64,000 nucleotides of DNA, taken from NCBI RefSeq assembly GCF_030433685.1, contig NZ_JAROCF010000001.1, forward strand, positions 1,860,001 through 1,924,000. Reading direction: 5' to 3'. Below the pieces are notes generated by a model. That model was not told where the DNA came from and made no database searches. It was given only the letters and a program-made list of their open reading frames with translations. The position numbers were made by a program, and so were the translations under genes. Numbering within the stretch: the first letter of the stretch is position 1; each line of letters opens with the position of its first letter. The stretch comes from Leifsonia williamsii (GTDB lineage Bacteria; Actinomycetota; Actinomycetes; Actinomycetales; Microbacteriaceae). Below are positions 46,118 to 54,780 of the stretch, in pieces.

Positions 46118-46867
46118 TCAGGCGACGTCCTCCTCGCCTAGCTCCTGAGGCGCTTCGACCACCCAGGCCGCGGATTCGTTCAGCATCTCTTGACATAGCC
46201 ACGTTACGCCGGTGTCATCGAGTGCTCTCGCATCGATGAAGGCCAGACGGCGACGGAGGCGTGCCGCGGCATTTCGGATGAGATCCCGTCGGTGGCCCGG
46301 CAGTTGGGCATTCGTCCTGACCAGCGCGTCAGCGATACCGATGACCAGTCGAGGGTCCCCACCGATCACGCGCCGCTCAAGAACCTGGTTGAGGTCGCTC
46401 TCCGAGAGGACATCCAACAGATCGGGCCGCTGTTGGAACACAGTTCCTCTCCACCACGCCCGTGCCCAGATATGCCGCGTCAAGTCGCTCGCGATCCATC
46501 GCTCAGGATTGCCAGTGCCGAATCGCCATCGTGTCACGTCCGGCAGCGCTACCAGCGCGAGGAACGACCAAATCTCGGTCGCGGCGGCTTCACTCCAAGA
46601 CAGGTCCATGACCTCGACGAGTACACGTGCCACGCGGCGATCGAATTCAATTCGCTTCGCAGGCTCAAGTGACGCCGGAAAACCGCACGCTGTGGCCTCT
46701 GCGCGGACAGCATCGGACACTTTTGCGACATCGGTTGGAGTCGCTCGTCGTCCACCGACGGGAGCAAAAATCTGAGCGCTGTGTTCAGTCGCGGCTGACA
46801 GGTCTTCGGCGGTCTCATACAGGCGCTCCGCAGCAGATCGTGGGAGCCTCGGGTAAAGCAGATTCAT
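46118..46867 (-). CDS. DUF6339-like protein of the restriction/defence operon
   Basis: A 249-residue, mostly helical protein starting MNLLYPRLPRSAAERLYETA. WSFLALVALPDVTRWRFG, WARAWWRGTVFQQRP and the C-terminal LICNAAARL-like helix region are recognisable only by resemblance to the DUF6339 family, which I remember as an uncharacterised partner of Z1/methyltransferase clusters; this is moderate-confidence memory. Its ATG overlaps the stop of the preceding gene (ATGA), so it is an integral member of the operon. Function unknown; no catalytic motif seen. Confidence 0.65.
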   Translation of the reverse strand: MNLLYPRLPRSAAERLYETAEDLSAATEHSAQIFAPVGGRRATPTDVAKVSDAVRAEATACGFPASLEPAKRIEFDRRVARVLVEVMDLSWSEAAATEIWSFLALVALPDVTRWRFGTGNPERWIASDLTRHIWARAWWRGTVFQQRPDLLDVLSESDLNQVLERRVIGGDPRLVIGIADALVRTNAQLPGHRRDLIRNAAARLRRRLAFIDARALDDTGVTWLCQEMLNESAAWVVEAPQELGEEDVA

Positions 46868-47745
46868 CCGAAACGCCTCCCGAAGCCTTCTGCGCGAGCC
46901 GCCCCTTGGAATGCTGCGCTGATCGCCGTGGCGTCATCGCCGTGGATGGTTCCGATCACACCCTGGTCATCAGCTATCGCCAGATATCCCGCGAGCAACT
47001 CACCGACAGACTGTTCTTCCCAATCCTCGGACTCGATCTCGATGCGGCGCGAGGCCGCCTGCGCGATCAGAAAGCCCCCCACCTGCCCCTCGAGCTCGTT
47101 GATGAGGGCGGCCTGCCTCTGATCCGGTGTGGCGGCCGCGAGGGCCGTCAGAAGGTCGGCATCCCTCGTATTGATGAGGAGAAGCACTGAACCGAGCACA
47201 GGAAGACTCAGGTCGTCGGGAAGTTGCAGCGCCCAACTTGCGTCAGGGTGGTATCGCGTCACGGAGAAGTCGAGCTCCGTCATAGGGAACATCGGCCCGC
47301 TTCCCTCCAGGACGACGGTTCGTTCGTGTTCGAAAAGGACGGATCCCGCCCACCGGGCGGTTCCGAGGGGTCTCGAAATGTCGGTGGTCGCGACTGCGAT
47401 CGTCGTTCGTAGGGAGATGCTTCCGCCCAATCGGCCGGCGGGAAGCGTCAATTCGACAAGTTGCTCAGCGAGGAGTGGTGCGCGATATGCGGACTCGGTC
47501 ATGAACGATTGCCTGTTGTTCCAGCTGACCGTAAGTACGAGCGGAGTTTCGGAAGGAAGGCCCGAGTCGTCAAGCACCGCGTTCGGATCGCAACGGATCG
47601 AACGTTGTACGCAGATATCGGTGAGGGGATCCCACCCCTCGAGGTACTCGGGAAGCTCCCGGCCATCCGCCTCTGGCATCAACCATTCCGACATCTCCAC
47701 CGTGCCCTCGGCGATTTTGCGGAAGGGCCACACGTCATGCGACAT
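46864..47745 (-). CDS. Unrecognised protein of the restriction/defence operon
   Basis: A 293-residue protein starting MSHDVWPFRKIAEGTVEMSE. The middle part is beta-rich (VLTVSWNNRQSFMTESAYRA, AVATTDISRPLGTARWAGS), and the C-terminus is helical with acidic stretches (EWLMPEADGRELPEYL near the start; GVIGTIHGDDATAI late). No nuclease, helicase or NTPase motif is visible. The start lies inside the end of the GHKL ATPase gene (11-base overlap) and its end overlaps the DUF6339-like gene, so its stoichiometric production with these partners is likely. It may be a substrate-recognition or bridging subunit, which is speculation. Confidence 0.75.
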   Translation of the reverse strand: MSHDVWPFRKIAEGTVEMSEWLMPEADGRELPEYLEGWDPLTDICVQRSIRCDPNAVLDDSGLPSETPLVLTVSWNNRQSFMTESAYRAPLLAEQLVELTLPAGRLGGSISLRTTIAVATTDISRPLGTARWAGSVLFEHERTVVLEGSGPMFPMTELDFSVTRYHPDASWALQLPDDLSLPVLGSVLLLINTRDADLLTALAAATPDQRQAALINELEGQVGGFLIAQAASRRIEIESEDWEEQSVGELLAGYLAIADDQGVIGTIHGDDATAISAAFQGAARAEGFGRRFG

Positions 47746-49627
47746 CCGTATCGTCCTCCACTTCCAGGCGGAATCGAGTGACCGCGGCGTCGCTGAACTG
47801 TGCAACCACCACCCAGTCCTGTACGCCGCGAAGTGCTGTGACTGTGTCGCCCGCTTGATTGATCGACGAATCAGTCGCCGCATACCACCCAAGCACTTGG
47901 GGAGTGAACGCACCCCTCGGCGCGGCGCTCTCACGGCTGCCACCATCCAAGACGACATCCAACCTCGCTCGGACCGCCGTAACAGACGCTGGATCCTCCA
48001 CACGGACTCGGGTGAACACCCCCAACGAGCCCTCGTAGGGCTGAACCCAGGGGTCGCCTTCGAGTCGAGCGCGCTGGGGGCGGCGCCCCGGGCCGGTACC
48101 GTCTCCCGTCCTGCCTGCGCCGCTCGTAGTGCCGCGACCTTCACCGTTTCTCGCGCTTCCCCGTCCGACGCCCCCGATCCCGATCGGGTCGGCTCCTGTC
48201 GCGCGGAGACCGGCCACAAGCCGGGACAACCGACGCGAGCCGTGCCCGAGGCCTCGCGATCCGTTCCCCTTCGGGGTCGCGGACATAGCGAACTGCCTGT
48301 TGGCGGCATCGCGGATCCAGCGCTTGGCTCCGTCCACGACTGCCCGCGCAGACTTGTCGAGTCCCTCAGGATTCCATCGGTCGTGGGTCGGAGGCTCGGC
48401 TGCTGCGAAGAATTCATCGGCCTCGGACGAGGCTCGAAACACGCCCCCATAACAGAACAGAGGATCAGGGTGAGGTGGGCCCTCGAAGTAGTCCACGACG
48501 AGCCCTGCCTGGCGCATGCGAACGACATGATGTGCCGGCCCGTCGAACGGTCGAGCGGATGCGATGACCGGCGTTTCGATCTGTTCAGCGAGCCCAGTCC
48601 GGACGACGAGGTCGCCGACGTGTATCCGAGGCTCGGAGGTGCGGTTATACGTTCTCTTGTCCCCGCCGCCCAGCAGCTTGAAGGATTCAGCGAACGGTCT
48701 GAGCCCCAGAACGTCAGTGGGAGAGGGGATCGGGATGGCCTCGTCTTCGACGTGCACGCTGAAGGTCATGGCGGGCTCCGACGACGCCGATATGGCGCGG
48801 AACTTCGGCCAGAGATTCCACAGAATCGCAGACGCCAGGTGGACACCGATAGCAGTCGGGTTCGTGCGTCTCTCGGAGATGCCGCCGAGTTCTAGGTCTG
48901 CGGCGAGTACCACGATGTTGGTGCCCGTCGCATCGGCCTCGAATTCGGGCAGTCCCAGCGCTCTGGCGACGACGTCTGCGTCGTCGTCGAGAAGAGGATC
49001 GACGACGTCGCCGTCGAGGCGCCCCCACCAGTGGCGTCCGGTCAGCCTCACATCGGAGCCGTCCTCCCACAGGTCGTCGCCCAGGGCTGCGCCCATCAAG
49101 CGCCGCTGATGTCTGCTTCCATGAAGGACGCGGCTGTCGGCCAGAATGGTCCGAACGCGGCTTGTTCGATAAAAGATTCCCTTCCCGAAACCGTAGGTGC
49201 CACCCCCGAGGACGGTGTCACGAGGTTCGCCCACGTTCCTCAGAAACTGAACGAAGTCATTCTTCTCGCCGACCCTCGGCCGCTGCGTCGCTCTGATCGG
49301 GCCGGCGAGACCCTGAGTGCCGCGGTCGGAGATGATCAGCTGCCAGGAATCGGGCGCCAACGCTGCGTCGAAGCCGTCGATCGAGCGAGCCGGCGGACCG
49401 GGGAGCAGGAGATCCTTCCAAGCCTCGGACCGATCCCCTAGGCGCTGAAGTCGCATCGCGAAATGAACGTCTGAATCCCCCCGCCTGGCGTCCCAGCTGT
49501 TCTGAGCGGCCTCACGGACCAGGATCGTGAATTCATCCAAGCTGGGGCGTCCGAGCTGTCGCAGAATGCCTGAGGCGGTCGACGAGCCCTCGGCGTCAAA
49601 AGTCTGGGACTTCCACTGGCCGGTCAT
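47735..49627 (-). CDS. GHKL (HSP90/MutL/MORC-type) ATPase
   Basis: A 630-residue protein. The Bergerat ATP-binding fold is complete: motif I LVREAAQNSWDARRG with E39 and N43; motif II IISDRGTQGL with D101 and the following glycines; and the lid motif GGGTYGFGKGIF at residues 141-152. The central domain likely transmits ATP-driven dimerisation. A Gly/Arg-rich low-complexity linker (about residues 460-530) is followed by a beta-rich C-terminal domain of about 100 residues. MutL/MORC-like ATPases of this kind are known from comparative genomics to be associated with methyltransferase and Z1 genes. ATGA overlap with the PD-(D/E)XK gene. Confidence 0.85.
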   Translation of the reverse strand: MTGQWKSQTFDAEGSSTASGILRQLGRPSLDEFTILVREAAQNSWDARRGDSDVHFAMRLQRLGDRSEAWKDLLLPGPPARSIDGFDAALAPDSWQLIISDRGTQGLAGPIRATQRPRVGEKNDFVQFLRNVGEPRDTVLGGGTYGFGKGIFYRTSRVRTILADSRVLHGSRHQRRLMGAALGDDLWEDGSDVRLTGRHWWGRLDGDVVDPLLDDDADVVARALGLPEFEADATGTNIVVLAADLELGGISERRTNPTAIGVHLASAILWNLWPKFRAISASSEPAMTFSVHVEDEAIPIPSPTDVLGLRPFAESFKLLGGGDKRTYNRTSEPRIHVGDLVVRTGLAEQIETPVIASARPFDGPAHHVVRMRQAGLVVDYFEGPPHPDPLFCYGGVFRASSEADEFFAAAEPPTHDRWNPEGLDKSARAVVDGAKRWIRDAANRQFAMSATPKGNGSRGLGHGSRRLSRLVAGLRATGADPIGIGGVGRGSARNGEGRGTTSGAGRTGDGTGPGRRPQRARLEGDPWVQPYEGSLGVFTRVRVEDPASVTAVRARLDVVLDGGSRESAAPRGAFTPQVLGWYAATDSSINQAGDTVTALRGVQDWVVVAQFSDAAVTRFRLEVEDDTDVA

Positions 49628-50583
49628 CTCGCCGCTTTCGCGATCGCCGCGCTCGGCGCAGACGGCTTCATGATCGCCCTCAGGGCGTCGATCGACACGT
49701 CGTACTCCGCTCTTGTAATGCCCCCCACAGCAGCCTCCAGTCGAGGAATGCGATCATCGACTTCGACGACGAACGCATCAACGACCACGAGGCGTTCATC
49801 CGGCGTCGTCTTGGTGAAGCCGACCGCTGCCAGCGCATTGTCCAAGGCGCCCGAGCCGCAGCGACTTTCGATGTCCGAAATGAGCTGTCGAATGGTGCTG
49901 CCCTCCTCGGACTCGCCGAGTCGGTACACGAGAAGCGCTAGCGGGCGCTCATCGTGAGCAGCCAGTTGCTCGAGCCCGTGAATCGTTACGGAATTCGATG
50001 ATGTGCTCGCGCCCTTGACCTCGATACAACCGCCCGGAAGCTCGAAATCATGGCTGAGGCCAGAGGGTCCGGTCCAGTACTTGGCGGCGCTCGCACCGAG
50101 AGATTCAGCGCTCGCCTGCAGCGTCAGCAGTTCCGCGAAGAGGCCGAAGCGTTGATTCCGGCCGAAGCCGACGAGCGCGGCCGCCCTGAACATCGCGCGC
50201 CACTCCGAGAGCGAGCTGTCCACGGCGGCTCCGACATCCCCTGCCGAACGGGCCCTACCGAGCACTCCGATAATGAGCTCGTCGAAGAGATCGAACAGCG
50301 TTGCGTTCGAGCATCGGACGTCGAGGTACCTCTTACCGTGCGCGCCGGCGAACGCGAGTGATCGCACCGATTCCCGGAGGGGTGAGTCAATCTGGTTCCA
50401 AGGGCGAGTGGGGATGCCCGTGGGCACGAGCAAGTGTCGAGAGCGATCACTGTCGATGGCGATCCGTACGCCGATTTCGTGGAGCGCTTCCAGCGGCAAG
50501 GAAGCCATCTCGGCGGATCGCGAGCTCGCCAGTGCTTCCCATGATCCTGCAAGCAGACCGCGCGAAAGGTGAATCGCCGTCAC
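49624..50583 (-). CDS. PD-(D/E)XK nuclease-like protein (DUF4420 type)
   Basis: A 319-residue protein. The nuclease signature is visible: an early Glu in GLFAELLTLQ (E151), Asp in GLSHDFELPG (D179) and the E-x-K pair in GGCIEVKGAS (E188, K190). This arrangement matches the putative PD-(D/E)XK family formerly called DUF4420, common in restriction-type clusters. The start is GTG 50583, overlapping the Z1 stop (GTGA). The N-terminal 140 residues form a separate, partly beta domain that might recognise DNA or methylation state. It is the most probable DNA-cutting subunit of the system. Confidence 0.85.
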   Translation of the reverse strand: MTAIHLSRGLLAGSWEALASSRSAEMASLPLEALHEIGVRIAIDSDRSRHLLVPTGIPTRPWNQIDSPLRESVRSLAFAGAHGKRYLDVRCSNATLFDLFDELIIGVLGRARSAGDVGAAVDSSLSEWRAMFRAAALVGFGRNQRFGLFAELLTLQASAESLGASAAKYWTGPSGLSHDFELPGGCIEVKGASTSSNSVTIHGLEQLAAHDERPLALLVYRLGESEEGSTIRQLISDIESRCGSGALDNALAAVGFTKTTPDERLVVVDAFVVEVDDRIPRLEAAVGGITRAEYDVSIDALRAIMKPSAPSAAIAKAAR

Positions 50584-53135
50584 CGAACCCCCTCGGCCGC
50601 TCCCTCGAGGTCGTCCTCGTACGTTGACGGGTCCTCGATGGTGACATCCGACAGATCCACGGCTACCTTGCCGGCCTTCAACTGTTTCCTCTCCTCGGGC
50701 TCCCCAGGGAACACGATGCCGAACCCGACTACAGCGCCGACGGCATCCAGTGCTTGACGAGACGCACGTGACCGCTCGGTCTGGGGGGCGCTCAGGGCAT
50801 CGATCGGGTAAAGGACGAGAAGGCCCTTGTCGCGAACGCGGTCGACCGTCTCTCGGAGCGCCACCAACTCCTGTTCGCTCATCGCGTCGAGCTCGCCGGT
50901 AGAGCGTTCGAGGTCGAGTCCGCGGTCACCTCGATTCATCACGTTCTTGATATCCGCTTTGGAATCGGGTCCTTTGAGACGTGCGCGGATTACAGACCGC
51001 CAGCTTCGCGAGCCCAAGTCGATCGGTGCGTTTCCCTCCGGACCCTCAACGACCGCGACGGTCCAAGCTTCGAGGGATGCGGGAGAGTCCTGCACCCGCT
51101 GCTGAATGTACTTGAGCATCAGCTTTCGATCGAGATCCGGAGAGTCCTCGTGCACTTCGTACTGGCTGAGGAACCGTCTGATCGCTGTCCACGATACGTC
51201 TTCGAAAAGTGTTGCGCGCCCATTGGTGAAGTGCGAAGAGGTCGACGCCGTCGAAACCAGCTCGTCCGCGGCCTTCAGGTTCTTCTCAAGCCAAGCGGCG
51301 TCCTTGGGTTTGAAGTAGCGCGTGTACAGCCTGCGGCCGGCGAACGATACATAGTGAGGCGTGGCGGCGCCCATTTTCGCAGTGATACGCAGACTGGGAT
51401 GGGTTCGGATGCGAACTGCAGCTTCCAGGGGGGTTAGATCCTGTCGCTGGTAGTGCTCTATATCGTCACGCATCTCCCGTTCCACCGTCACGAGATGGCG
51501 GAAGTTCTCCTCCAGCTCCTCGGTCATCCAGATACGCGGGAGGTCCTCGTAGCCCGTCCTATAGCCGAACCACCGCCCCATCTGCATCAGCGTGTCGTAG
51601 GTGTTGGCCGACCGCACGAAGAAGGAGACCACCAAGCCTTCGAGGGTCAGCCCTCGCGACAACGTGTTGCCCCCGATCGCGATAGCGACCAATGGTTCGT
51701 CCTCTTGATACAGCAGACGCTCGTCGCTCATCGAGTTGTCGAGTATTACCCGAGTGCTGTCGAGAATGCTTGCGAGGTGCGTGGCGATCTCCTCATAGCT
51801 GTTCTGTGAACGACCCCAGTCCGACGCGGGCACGCGAGAGGACTCCTCGTCCCAGAGGGATCGAAGCTCGGCTTGGACACTCGAGTCGACCTCGTCGAGC
51901 TCCGCACGGACCGATGCCAGAAGGTCGCTGATCGGGCCATGGAATGCGCGATGCACAGTCACGGGGATTGCGGTATGAATCAGCATGGTGCTGTGCGCGT
52001 TATGCTGCCCGCGGGCGTGGCGGGCCGCGGTGGCCAGCAAGAACCAAAGCACAGCGCGTCGGAGCTCGTCAGTTATTTCGGGCCGGAAGGACGCAGTAGC
52101 AGCCTTGTTGCGCGGCCTCAACTTCGGGATGTCGAGACCGGGCACTGCGCGGATCATGTCGTAGCCGTCGTTGCTGTCGGGATGCTCGGGCGGAAGGTCG
52201 TTGCCGAAGATCCTCTCGGGGCCGAAGTATCCGTCCGGCCGGGGAAGGTTGAGGATGAAGGACTTGGGATAGAGGTCGTCCGAGGCGGGATCGATGAACA
52301 CGTTGGCGAACGGGGTCGCGGTGTACCCGATGTAGGTGTGTTTCGGAGTGAGCTCAAGAAGCTTACGGATCTTCGGGTTGATGGAGCGGGTCGCGACGGA
52401 CGCCTGGTCGGCTTCATCATCGATAATGAGGACACGCATGTCGGCCAACTTCGATCGAGCGGACTCGGTGTCGAGCCACTTGATGAGCCTGGCGAGAACC
52501 GCCGCGTTCTTCTTGACCACAGCCAGCGCGGTTCGATGGTCGCTGAACACACTGACCGGCGGGCTGGCGGGTGTCTGGAAGTCGCCGTTCTCATCTGTCA
52601 AGAGATGCCAGCGCGTTGCGTTCGGTGCATGAAGCTGCGACGACAGGCGGGCCTGCGTCTGCTTGCGCAGGCCGTTGTGAACCCCGGCGAGTACGATCAC
52701 GAACCGGTAGTCCTCGTCCGCCATTTTCGCGATCACGGAGATGAAGTTGGTGGTCTTGCCGCTCTGGACGTACCCCACGACGAGGCCCTTGCCGTCGAAG
52801 CTCTTCGCAGTCGGTTGCGGCGTGTGCGCAACCACCTTGCTCGAAGAGCGGTCGACGCTCGCGATCACGTCATCTCCGAGACCGGATGTCCGAAACGCGT
52901 CACGCAGCGGGTTCCAGTAGAGCGCCTCTGGTGAGGGGCCCGGATACCAAGCGTCGCCGCCGGCCTTGAGGATCGCGGGTCCGCCGTTCTCTATGAGCGC
53001 CACCTGGCTGTTGTAGAAATCGGCGAGTTCTCGGAGCGTCTCGCTCGGAAACCCGGCCGACAGACGGTCGACGGCGTTCTCAACCCCGTGTCGCCGAGCC
53101 CAATCGGCGAACATCGGGTAGATGACGTGGTCCAT
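50580..53135 (-). CDS. Z1-domain SF2-type helicase/ATPase
   Basis: An 851-residue protein of the Z1 endonuclease/helicase family. Motif I is GYVQSGKTTNF (K127), Walker B is VLIIDDEADQAS, motif III is YIGYTATPFANVF, and the Z1 hallmark follows: AIGGNTLSRGLTLEGLVVSF and the arginine-finger motif QMGRWFGYRTGY. Family members are thought to translocate on or remodel DNA. ATG 53135 is used because CGGAG sits six bases upstream; the frame extends to an in-frame ATG at 53198. First gene of the minus-strand operon, divergent from the cytosine methyltransferase. Confidence 0.9.
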   Translation of the reverse strand: MDHVIYPMFADWARRHGVENAVDRLSAGFPSETLRELADFYNSQVALIENGGPAILKAGGDAWYPGPSPEALYWNPLRDAFRTSGLGDDVIASVDRSSSKVVAHTPQPTAKSFDGKGLVVGYVQSGKTTNFISVIAKMADEDYRFVIVLAGVHNGLRKQTQARLSSQLHAPNATRWHLLTDENGDFQTPASPPVSVFSDHRTALAVVKKNAAVLARLIKWLDTESARSKLADMRVLIIDDEADQASVATRSINPKIRKLLELTPKHTYIGYTATPFANVFIDPASDDLYPKSFILNLPRPDGYFGPERIFGNDLPPEHPDSNDGYDMIRAVPGLDIPKLRPRNKAATASFRPEITDELRRAVLWFLLATAARHARGQHNAHSTMLIHTAIPVTVHRAFHGPISDLLASVRAELDEVDSSVQAELRSLWDEESSRVPASDWGRSQNSYEEIATHLASILDSTRVILDNSMSDERLLYQEDEPLVAIAIGGNTLSRGLTLEGLVVSFFVRSANTYDTLMQMGRWFGYRTGYEDLPRIWMTEELEENFRHLVTVEREMRDDIEHYQRQDLTPLEAAVRIRTHPSLRITAKMGAATPHYVSFAGRRLYTRYFKPKDAAWLEKNLKAADELVSTASTSSHFTNGRATLFEDVSWTAIRRFLSQYEVHEDSPDLDRKLMLKYIQQRVQDSPASLEAWTVAVVEGPEGNAPIDLGSRSWRSVIRARLKGPDSKADIKNVMNRGDRGLDLERSTGELDAMSEQELVALRETVDRVRDKGLLVLYPIDALSAPQTERSRASRQALDAVGAVVGFGIVFPGEPEERKQLKAGKVAVDLSDVTIEDPSTYEDDLEGAAEGVR

Positions 53136-53220
53136 TCGCACTCCGAACGTGATCTTCTCAACTGAACTATGGCAGAACGAGGCGTTCTCTCTCATCACGA
53201 GTCGGTGAGTCGATCACCAG

Positions 53221-53235
53221 GGTCAGTGGCTGACC
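53221..53235. promoter_or_regulatory. Operator-like palindrome between the Z1 and methyltransferase genes
   Basis: GGTCAG-TGG-CTGACC is a perfect inverted repeat one base upstream of the TAGAAT -10 box of the methyltransferase. It could bind a regulator or the methyltransferase itself and so balance modification against restriction. Confidence 0.6.
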
Positions 53236-53236
53236 C

Positions 53237-53242
53237 TAGAAT
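53237..53242 (+). promoter_or_regulatory. -10 box for a leaderless methyltransferase mRNA
   Basis: TAGAAT lies seven bases before ATG 53250, and no ribosome site is visible between them, which points to a leaderless start. Confidence 0.6.
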
Positions 53243-53249
53243 CTTGAGC

Positions 53250-54347
53250 ATGCCAAGTGAAATCACCGTCCTTGACCTGTTCGCGGGCGCGGGCGGATTG
53301 ACCGCGGGACTTCACGAGGCATCCGATCGGTTCCGCACTGTTGGGGCGGTGGAGTGGGACCAAGCAGCGGCAGCTTCCTACGAGGCCACGTACGGTGCGG
53401 GAATCGTCCACGCAGGCGACATCAAGAGCTGGTTGAACAACTCGGATGTCCCTCGGGCGGACGTGATAATCGGGGGGCCCCCGTGCCAGGGGTTCTCCAG
53501 TCTGGGCAAGCAGGACGTCGAGGACGAACGCAATTCGCTCTGGATGGAGTACGCGAGAACGATCCGGCGTGCCGAGCCGAAATATTTCGTCGTTGAGAAC
53601 GTCGCCGAATTCAAGAAGTCGCCACAGTACAAGCTCTTCCTCGCTGAGACCCAACGCGGAGGGATGCTTCCGGAGTACTCATTCGAGTCAGCGGTGCTCA
53701 ATGCCGCTGACTTCGGAGCCGCGCAGTCCCGTCGGAGAACCGTGATAATCGGATATCACCGTGACCTCGGTTTCCCAGGCCTACCTGAGGCCACACACTC
53801 AGCCGATCCATCGGCTACCGGGCTGAAGCGGCACGTGACGGTTGCAGATGTCCTGGGCACGGTACCGCGTAGACCGGATCGGGACCACGTCTTCGCTGAG
53901 CGTCGCACGTCTTTCAACGGGAAGTCGTTTGCAGGACAGTTCGAAGCTCGAGATCTGCATTGGAGTCGGAATTACACCGAGCTGTCCCTTCGACGATTCA
54001 GTGTCATACCAGCTGGGGGTAACCGTCGGGACCTCGAGCCGTACCCTGACCTCATGCCGGCCTGCTGGGTCAAACACAAGACGGGATCCGGCGATGTCAT
54101 GGGGCGTATGCATTGGGACCGGCCGTCGGTGACGATTCGCACGGAGTTCTTCAAGCCCGAGAAGGGGCGATACATCCACCCGGAGGAGAACCGCGCAATC
54201 ACCCACTACGAGGCCGCGCTGCTGCAGGGGTTCGGACCTGGACATCGCTTCGTCGGTTCGCGGACTGAGATAGCGAGGCAGATCGGCAATGCTGTGCCGA
54301 TCCCATTAGGCGCCGCGATCGGTCGACAGCTCGCCGATCGGTTCTGA
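53250..54347 (+). CDS. DNA C5-cytosine methyltransferase
   Basis: A 365-residue Dcm-type methyltransferase that modifies the C5 position of cytosine using SAM. Motif I is LDLFAGAGGLTAGL, motif IV is IGGPPCQGFSSLGK with catalytic C79, motif VI is FVVENVAEF (E116), motif VIII contains QSRRRTVIIG, and motif X is IARQIGNAVPIPLGAAIG. The target-recognition domain between motifs VIII and IX gives no readable specificity. The gene is divergent from the Z1 operon and is the presumed self-protection or modification subunit. It starts leaderless after TAGAAT. Codon use is less GC-rich than in flanking housekeeping genes. Confidence 0.95.
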   Translation: MPSEITVLDLFAGAGGLTAGLHEASDRFRTVGAVEWDQAAAASYEATYGAGIVHAGDIKSWLNNSDVPRADVIIGGPPCQGFSSLGKQDVEDERNSLWMEYARTIRRAEPKYFVVENVAEFKKSPQYKLFLAETQRGGMLPEYSFESAVLNAADFGAAQSRRRTVIIGYHRDLGFPGLPEATHSADPSATGLKRHVTVADVLGTVPRRPDRDHVFAERRTSFNGKSFAGQFEARDLHWSRNYTELSLRRFSVIPAGGNRRDLEPYPDLMPACWVKHKTGSGDVMGRMHWDRPSVTIRTEFFKPEKGRYIHPEENRAITHYEAALLQGFGPGHRFVGSRTEIARQIGNAVPIPLGAAIGRQLADRF

Positions 54348-54397
54348 TTCGAGTCTCTGGGCCGCGAGCGCAACCCGGCGCAGGTTTAGGGTGGCGG

Positions 54398-54691
54398 CTA
54401 CCGCCCACCCACCTCATAAACCACCGCCGACCAATGCTCCTCCACCGCATCCCACGCCTCGGCCCCTTGGAACGCGACCCCGTACTGCACGTTCAGGATC
54501 GGCCCCAACAGGTTGAGCACGTCCGGCTGGAACGGCGTTCCCGGTGGGAAGCCCAGGCCGAAGCTGTGGATGATGGAGTCGTCGGCGGCGCGGAGCCAGA
54601 TGCCCCAGCCTTGCGAGACGGGCATCGCGACCACGCGGAAGACGTGGGCGGGGTCGTAGTCGGCGGGGAGGGCGTCCGGGCGGTCCGTCAT
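54398..54691 (-). CDS. Small conserved-looking protein of unknown function
   Basis: A 97-residue protein starting MTDRPDALPADYDPAHVFRV, with GWGIWLRAADDSIIHSFGLG and VAFQGAEAWDAVEEHWSAVV. Not recognised. ATG 54691 is used: TAGCGT lies seven bases upstream, a leaderless-type start. A longer start at 54778 would reach into the next gene's start and is unlikely. It marks the return to typical GC-rich codon use after the island. Confidence 0.6.
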   Translation of the reverse strand: MTDRPDALPADYDPAHVFRVVAMPVSQGWGIWLRAADDSIIHSFGLGFPPGTPFQPDVLNLLGPILNVQYGVAFQGAEAWDAVEEHWSAVVYEVGGR

Positions 54692-54780
54692 GAGGGCCAC
54701 GCTACACAACCGGTGAGCGGGGGTGCGGGAGTGTCGGAGCGCGCCGGTAGGGTGCGGGTACGTCTCGGGGAGGAGCATTC

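Noticed and set aside
45589..54347. Naming the island as a specific published defence system
   Set aside because: Several recently named systems contain GHKL, Z1 or PD-(D/E)XK subunits, but I cannot confirm a one-to-one match without a profile search, so no name is assigned.
45571..54397. Direct repeats flanking the defence island
   Set aside because: I compared both edges by eye and found no convincing repeat or transposase; the island boundaries are inferred only from composition and gene content.
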